From: Micrococcaceae bacterium
GTDB lineage: Bacteria; Actinomycetota; Actinomycetes; Actinomycetales; Micrococcaceae
Length of the DNA: 59,164 nt
Assembly: GCA_030452125.1 (NCBI GenBank)
Contig: JAKDMV010000003.1
Span: 1 to 59,164 of the forward strand
Direction: 5' to 3'
This document shows positions 55,255 to 59,164 of the stretch, in pieces. The notes under the pieces were generated by a model. That model worked only from the letters and a program-made list of their open reading frames with translations, had not been told where the DNA came from and searched no databases. Each line of letters starts with the position of its first letter. The first letter of the stretch is position 1. Position numbers and translations under genes: made by a program.

Positions 55255-57366
55255 CTATTTCGCTGCGTTGATCGAGTCGCGCGCCGCCTGGGCCACGGCC
55301 TCGGCCGTGATGCCGAATTCGGTGTAGAGGCGCTTGTAGTCTGCCGAGGCACCGAAGTGCTCCAGCGAGACCATGCGGCCGGCGTCGCCGACCAGTTCGC
55401 GCCAGCCCTGGGCCACGCCGGCCTCGACGCTCACCCGGGCCTTCACCGACGGCGGGAGGACGGAGTCGCGGTAGGACTGCTCCGCCCGGTTGAACCACTC
55501 GACGCAGGGCAGCGAGACCACCCGGGCGGCAATGCCTTCAGCGGCCAATGCCTCGCGGGCATCGACGGCGAGCTGGACTTCCGAACCGGTGCCCATGAGC
55601 ACCACGTCCGGGTCCACGACCTGGCCGTCACGCATGGCATCGACGAACACGTAGCCACCGTCGGCGACTCCGGAAGCCGGCCCGAATCCTGGCTGGTTCC
55701 TGTCGTAGACCGGCAGTCCCTGACGCGAGAGCACGAGCCCCGCGGGGTTGGAGGTGTTCTCCAGGACCGTCTTCCAGGCCCAGGACACCTCGTTGGCGTC
55801 CGCCGGGCGGACGACGTCGAGGTTCGGGATGGCACGTAGCGAGGCCAGCTGCTCGACCGGCTGGTGGGTCGGACCGTCTTCGCCCAGACCGATGGAATCG
55901 TGGGTCCAGACGTAGATGGACGGCACGCCCATCAGCGCCGAGAGCCGGATGGCCGGACGCTGGTAGTCGGAGAAGATCAGGAACGTCCCGGAGAACGCCC
56001 GGGTCGGCGACGCCAGGGTGATCCCGTTGACGATGGCTGCTGCGGCGTGCTCGCGGATGCCGAAGTGCAGGACCCGTCCGAACGGGTCGCCCTTCCAGGA
56101 GTCCGTCTGCTTGGTTTCGGGGATGAACGACGGCGCCGATTTGATGGTCGTGTTGTTCGAGCCGGCCAGGTCGGCCGAACCGCCCCAGAGTTCCGGCAGG
56201 ACATCGGCGATGGCATTGATGACCTGGCCCGAGGCGGCACGGGTGGCCAGATCCTTGCCCGCTTCGAACTCAGGGAGGTTGGCATCCCATCCCTCCGGGA
56301 GCCTTCCGGCCTGGATGCGCTCGAGCAGGGCGGCGTTCTCCGGGTTGGCTGCCTTCCAGGCGTCGAAGCCCTTCTGCCATTCGGCGTGGGCGGCGGCCCC
56401 GCGATCGGCGACTTCGCGGGCATGGGCGAGGACCTGGTCATCGAGGGCGAAGTGCGCGGCAGGGTCGAAGCCCAGTTCCTTCTTCAGCGCCTCGAGTTCC
56501 TCGGTTCCCAGCTTTGAGCCGTGGATGCCACCGGTGTTCTGCTTCGTCGGCGCGGGCCATCCGATGATGGTGCGCAGCGAAATGATCGACGGGCGGCTGG
56601 TCTCGGCCTTGGCCTCGTTGATGGCCAGGTGCAGCGCCTCGACGTCTTCGACGTAGTTGCCGGTGCGGGTCCAATCCACGCGCTGGGTGTGCCACCCGTA
56701 GGCGGAGTACCGGCCGAGGACGTCCTCGGTGAAGGACACGTCGGTGTCGTCTTCGATCGAAATGTGGTTTTCGTCATAGATGACGACCAGGTTGCCCAGT
56801 TCCTGGTGGCCGGCCAGGGAAGAGGCTTCGGAGGTCACGCCTTCCTGCAGGTCGCCGTCGGAGGCGATCACGAAAACGGAGTGGTCGAACGGGCTGGTCC
56901 CTGCTGCCGCCTGCGGATCGAGCATGCCGCGCATGCGACGCTGGGCGTAGGCGAATCCGATGGCGGAGGCCAGGCCCTGTCCCAGCGGGCCGGTGGTGAT
57001 CTCCACGCCCTTGGTATGGCCGACCTCCGGGTGTCCGGGGGTGAGCGAATCCCAGGTGCGCAGCGCTTCGATGTCCTTCATCTCCAGGCCGTAGCCGGAG
57101 AGGAAGAGCTGGAGGTAGAGCGTCAGCGAGGTGTGCCCGGGGGAGAGGACGAACCGGTCGCGGCCGATCCAATGCGGGTCGCTCGGGTCGTGGCGCAGAT
57201 GCTGCTGGAACAGGAGATAGGCCGCCGGGGCCAGGCTCATCGCCGTACCGGGGTGGCCGCTTCCGACCTTCTCCACCGCATCGGCTGCCAGGACGCGGAT
57301 GCTGTCCACGGCCTTCTGATCCGATTCCGTCCACGACAATTCCCGAACATCTGACTGTGGCGCCAC
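55255..57366 (-). CDS. tkt: Transketolase
   Basis: Thiamine-diphosphate enzyme moving two-carbon units in the non-oxidative pentose phosphate pathway. The 703-residue protein has the substrate His in VGSGHPGTAMSLAP, the TPP motif ASDGDLQEGVTSEA to DENHISIEDDT, the second-domain FSDYQRPAIRLSALM with EDGPTHQPVEQLA, and a C-terminal regulatory domain. The GTG at 57366 follows GAGAGG and fits the family length. The frame extends to 57480 without conserved residues. It heads the pentose phosphate operon and diverges from ctaB across 270 bases. Confidence 0.97.
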   Translation of the reverse strand: MAPQSDVRELSWTESDQKAVDSIRVLAADAVEKVGSGHPGTAMSLAPAAYLLFQQHLRHDPSDPHWIGRDRFVLSPGHTSLTLYLQLFLSGYGLEMKDIEALRTWDSLTPGHPEVGHTKGVEITTGPLGQGLASAIGFAYAQRRMRGMLDPQAAAGTSPFDHSVFVIASDGDLQEGVTSEASSLAGHQELGNLVVIYDENHISIEDDTDVSFTEDVLGRYSAYGWHTQRVDWTRTGNYVEDVEALHLAINEAKAETSRPSIISLRTIIGWPAPTKQNTGGIHGSKLGTEELEALKKELGFDPAAHFALDDQVLAHAREVADRGAAAHAEWQKGFDAWKAANPENAALLERIQAGRLPEGWDANLPEFEAGKDLATRAASGQVINAIADVLPELWGGSADLAGSNNTTIKSAPSFIPETKQTDSWKGDPFGRVLHFGIREHAAAAIVNGITLASPTRAFSGTFLIFSDYQRPAIRLSALMGVPSIYVWTHDSIGLGEDGPTHQPVEQLASLRAIPNLDVVRPADANEVSWAWKTVLENTSNPAGLVLSRQGLPVYDRNQPGFGPASGVADGGYVFVDAMRDGQVVDPDVVLMGTGSEVQLAVDAREALAAEGIAARVVSLPCVEWFNRAEQSYRDSVLPPSVKARVSVEAGVAQGWRELVGDAGRMVSLEHFGASADYKRLYTEFGITAEAVAQAARDSINAAK

Positions 57367-57591
57367 GTGGCGGCCCCTCTCTCTGGTCCTGTATTGGCGG
57401 TCGGTGCCGAGGAGTGGAGTCGGGGGAAGCACAGATGCTGCACGCCCACGTACGAATACTGAGCTCCAGCGCTCCGGCACATCGCTTCAACCATATCTCT
57501 TTGGGGGTGCCCGTGGCCTGTTTATTCCGATAATTTCCGGGGCGTTCGCGGCTGGGGGAAAGATGCCTGAGTTCTACAGCCGGTAAAAGGG

Positions 57592-57597
57592 TATGAT
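57592..57597 (+). promoter_or_regulatory. Candidate -10 of ctaB (TATGAT)
   Basis: TATGAT in the tkt-ctaB divergent gap, about 39 bases before the ctaB ATG. No clear -35 at the right distance. The tkt promoter on the other strand was not identified. Confidence 0.5.
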
Positions 57598-57636
57598 TGG
57601 GGTTGTCTGTGTATTTCCCGCGAAGAACTGAGTGGC

Positions 57637-58620
57637 ATGTCCGTGAAGACCGTACCGACCGACGTAGAGCTCGCACCTCGTGCGTCACGTCAAACCGATG
57701 AATCCCTGGGTGGTTTCATCGGACGCAAGGCCCGGGCCTATGTGGCCCTGACCAAGCCGCGAGTCATCGAGTTGCTTCTGGTCACCACGCTGCCGACCAT
57801 GATCTTCGCGCAGCGCGGCTTCCCCGACCTGATCACGATCGTGGCGACCCTGCTGGGTGGCGCCCTGGCCGCCGGAAGCGCCGGCGCCTTCAACTGCTAT
57901 TTCGACCGGGACATGGACCGGCTCATGCACCGGACCTCGAAGCGTCCGCTGGTCACCGGCGAAGCCACGCCCCGTGAAGCACTGATCTTCTCGTACGTGA
58001 TCGGCTTGGCCTCGATCGGGATCCTCTGGGCCGGTGCAAACCTCTTCACCGCTGTCCTCGGACTCACCGCGATCCTGCTGTATGTGGTCTTCTACACACT
58101 GATCCTCAAGCGCCGCACCTCGCAGAACATCGTCTGGGGCGGAATCGCCGGCTGCATGCCCGTGCTCATCGGGTGGGCAGCGGTCACCGGGACCCTGGCT
58201 TGGCCGGCCATCATCCTGTTCCTGATCATCTTCCTCTGGACCCCACCGCACTACTGGCCGTTGTCGATGAAGTATGCCGACGACTACAACAACGCCCACG
58301 TCCCGATGCTCGGGGCCATTGCCGGGGCCCGGACCGTGTCCGTGCAGGTCGTCCTGTACGCCTGGGCCACCGTCGCCTGCTCCTTGCTGCTGGTTCCGAT
58401 GGGTGACGCCGGTATCGTCTACACAGTGCTGGCCGCGGTTTCCGGTGGCTGGTTCATCTTCGAATCCCATGTGCTCTACCGCGAGGCACAGCGAGAACAC
58501 CTGCCACGCGACATGAACCGCAAGGCGATGAAGGTCTTCCACATCTCCATCAGCTACCTCACGGTCCTGTTCGTCGGGCTGGCGATCGACCCGTTCGTCG
58601 GGACTCCGATCTTCGGCTAA
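57637..58620 (+). CDS. ctaB: Protoheme IX farnesyltransferase (heme O synthase)
   Basis: Attaches a farnesyl group to heme B to give heme O for terminal cytochrome oxidase. The 327-residue integral membrane protein has about nine helices and both UbiA-type acidic motifs: [20 protein letters not shown] near residue 87 and the [13 protein letters not shown] region near residue 212, with the heme-binding PPHYWPLS just before the latter. The N-terminal 40 residues are soluble and charged. It diverges from tkt, as in many actinobacteria. A heme A synthase (ctaA) is often near but is not seen in this window. Confidence 0.96.
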   Translation: MSVKTVPTDVELAPRASRQTDESLGGFIGRKARAYVALTKPRVIELLLVTTLPTMIFAQRGFPDLITIVATLLGGALAAGSAGAFNCYFDRDMDRLMHRTSKRPLVTGEATPREALIFSYVIGLASIGILWAGANLFTAVLGLTAILLYVVFYTLILKRRTSQNIVWGGIAGCMPVLIGWAAVTGTLAWPAIILFLIIFLWTPPHYWPLSMKYADDYNNAHVPMLGAIAGARTVSVQVVLYAWATVACSLLLVPMGDAGIVYTVLAAVSGGWFIFESHVLYREAQREHLPRDMNRKAMKVFHISISYLTVLFVGLAIDPFVGTPIFG

Positions 58621-58634
58621 ATCTTTTGCTCAAT

Positions 58635-58663
58635 GGCCGGCCCCTGCACTGCGGGGGCCGGCC
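58635..58663 (+). terminator. Hairpin after ctaB
   Basis: GGCCGGCCCC (58635-58644) pairs perfectly with GGGGCCGGCC (58654-58663), 14 bases after the ctaB stop. T-rich sequence is weak, so it is a GC-type terminator. Confidence 0.6.
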
Positions 58664-58726
58664 GCTTGGCTTCTGCCTGCCGACGACTATGAGCAGCTAA
58701 TTGTTCGAAATCGAGCGCATGTAATG

Positions 58727-59164
58727 TCAGGGGCTTCCGTGGTTTGCGTTGCGCAGCCGCCCGCGTTCAATGGCTCGATAGACAGTGGAGCGACCGACGC
58801 TAAACAGCTCAGCTAGCTCCGCCTTGCTGTGTTCCCCAGCGGCGTGCAGTTCGAGGAGGTGCTCTTCCTGCTTCGCTGAGAGTTTGGGCTGCTTGCCCCG
58901 CAGCCTGCCCTTGGCCTTGGCAACCTTCATTCCTTCGCGGGTGCGCATCCGAATAAGGTCAGCTTCGAACTCGGAGATCATCGCCAACACGTTGAACAGG
59001 AGTTTGCCCATTGGGTCGGTAGGGTCATGGACGGAACCGCCGATGCTGAGTTTGATTTCGCGTCTGGCGAGGTCATCGGCAATTTCGTGGGCGTCCCGGA
59101 CGGAGCGGGGGTGTACTGCCCAGCAACGTTGGTTGAACTCGTGCGACGACACGGTCTGAATTGA
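58727..59164 (-). CDS. Serine recombinase (Tn3-resolvase/invertase family) fragment, N-terminus not seen or lost
   Basis: The frame stays open to the window edge; the first possible start inside is GTG at 59152. Residues from RSVRDAHEIADDLARR onward match resolvases: KLSIGGSVHDPTDPMGKLLFNVLAMISEFEADLIRMRTREGM, then KAKGRLRGKQPKLS and a C-terminal helix-turn-helix (HSKAELAELFSVGRSTVYRAIERG). Upstream of RSVRDA the family motif KLDRLARS is replaced by an unrelated WAVHPRS, losing a catalytic Arg, and the part carrying the nucleophile Ser would lie outside. GC is low (30 per 60 at 58681 and 31 per 60 at 58921, counted by eye), consistent with a transferred element. It may be a pseudogene. Confidence 0.8.
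   Translation of the reverse strand, partial: SIQTVSSHEFNQRCWAVHPRSVRDAHEIADDLARREIKLSIGGSVHDPTDPMGKLLFNVLAMISEFEADLIRMRTREGMKVAKAKGRLRGKQPKLSAKQEEHLLELHAAGEHSKAELAELFSVGRSTVYRAIERGRLRNANHGSP

Overview
The window is about 59 kb of a high-GC actinobacterial chromosome, most likely order Micrococcales and probably family Micrococcaceae (Arthrobacter relatives). The evidence is the actinobacterial marker set (whiA, opcA, an ANTAR response regulator, the long actinobacterial types of pgi and tal, a Pol I with a degenerate proofreading domain) and several conserved gene orders: rapZ-yvcK-whiA, gap-pgk-tpiA-secG and tkt-tal-pgi-zwf-opcA. The genus cannot be fixed from sequence alone. Nearly everything is core housekeeping DNA. 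I found no phage, no CRISPR array, no complete insertion sequence and no multi-gene defence or biosynthetic island.

Layout. 1-3.7 kb: end of trpA, a truncated gltD remnant where glutamate synthase genes would be expected, pyk, a convergent ANTAR response regulator and tRNA-Leu(CAA). 3.7-7.1 kb: a gene-poor stretch, then a class III CoA-transferase, a TetR regulator and a glutaryl-CoA dehydrogenase, which look like a small glutarate/lysine catabolic module. 7.2-11.5 kb: a Sua5/YciO-type protein, a PiT phosphate transporter coupled to a small membrane protein, a RibD-C reductase, a DoxX-like protein, a kinase remnant and a thioesterase. 11.6-25.5 kb: polA, an Eis-like acetyltransferase, rpsA, an RlmG-like methyltransferase with a YigZ protein, an FAD oxidoreductase-SRPBCC fusion, coaE, uvrB, and terC behind a predicted Mn2+ riboswitch. 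25.5-35.4 kb: MFS exporter, peptidase, membrane hydrolase, DUF3516 helicase, methyltransferase, a lower-GC secreted protease, a small orphan gene and an MBL hydrolase. 35.5-45.3 kb: GntR regulator, uvrA under a perfect LexA box, a HAD phosphatase, an acyltransferase, uvrC, rapZ, yvcK and whiA. 45.4-58.6 kb: sodA, the lower glycolytic cluster with secG, and, converging on it, the pentose-phosphate operon tkt-tal-pgi-zwf-opcA; ctaB diverges from tkt. The last 0.5 kb is low in GC and carries a serine-recombinase fragment that runs off the edge.

How it works together: glycolysis (pyk, gap, pgk, tpiA, pgi) and the pentose-phosphate pathway (zwf, opcA, tal, tkt) are nearly complete here, but the 6-phosphogluconolactonase gene usually found beside opcA is absent. 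All three uvrABC nucleotide-excision genes are present as separate loci, with polA as the gap-filling polymerase. One signal crosses the whole window: at least fifteen genes have a TAnnnT -10 hexamer ending 6 or 7 bases before the start codon, which points to widespread leaderless transcription. The most noteworthy items are the Mn2+ riboswitch before terC, the leaderless promoters including an SOS-controlled uvrA, the gltD and kinase remnants, the FAD-SRPBCC fusion and the broken recombinase. I did not see a convincing undescribed multi-gene system.
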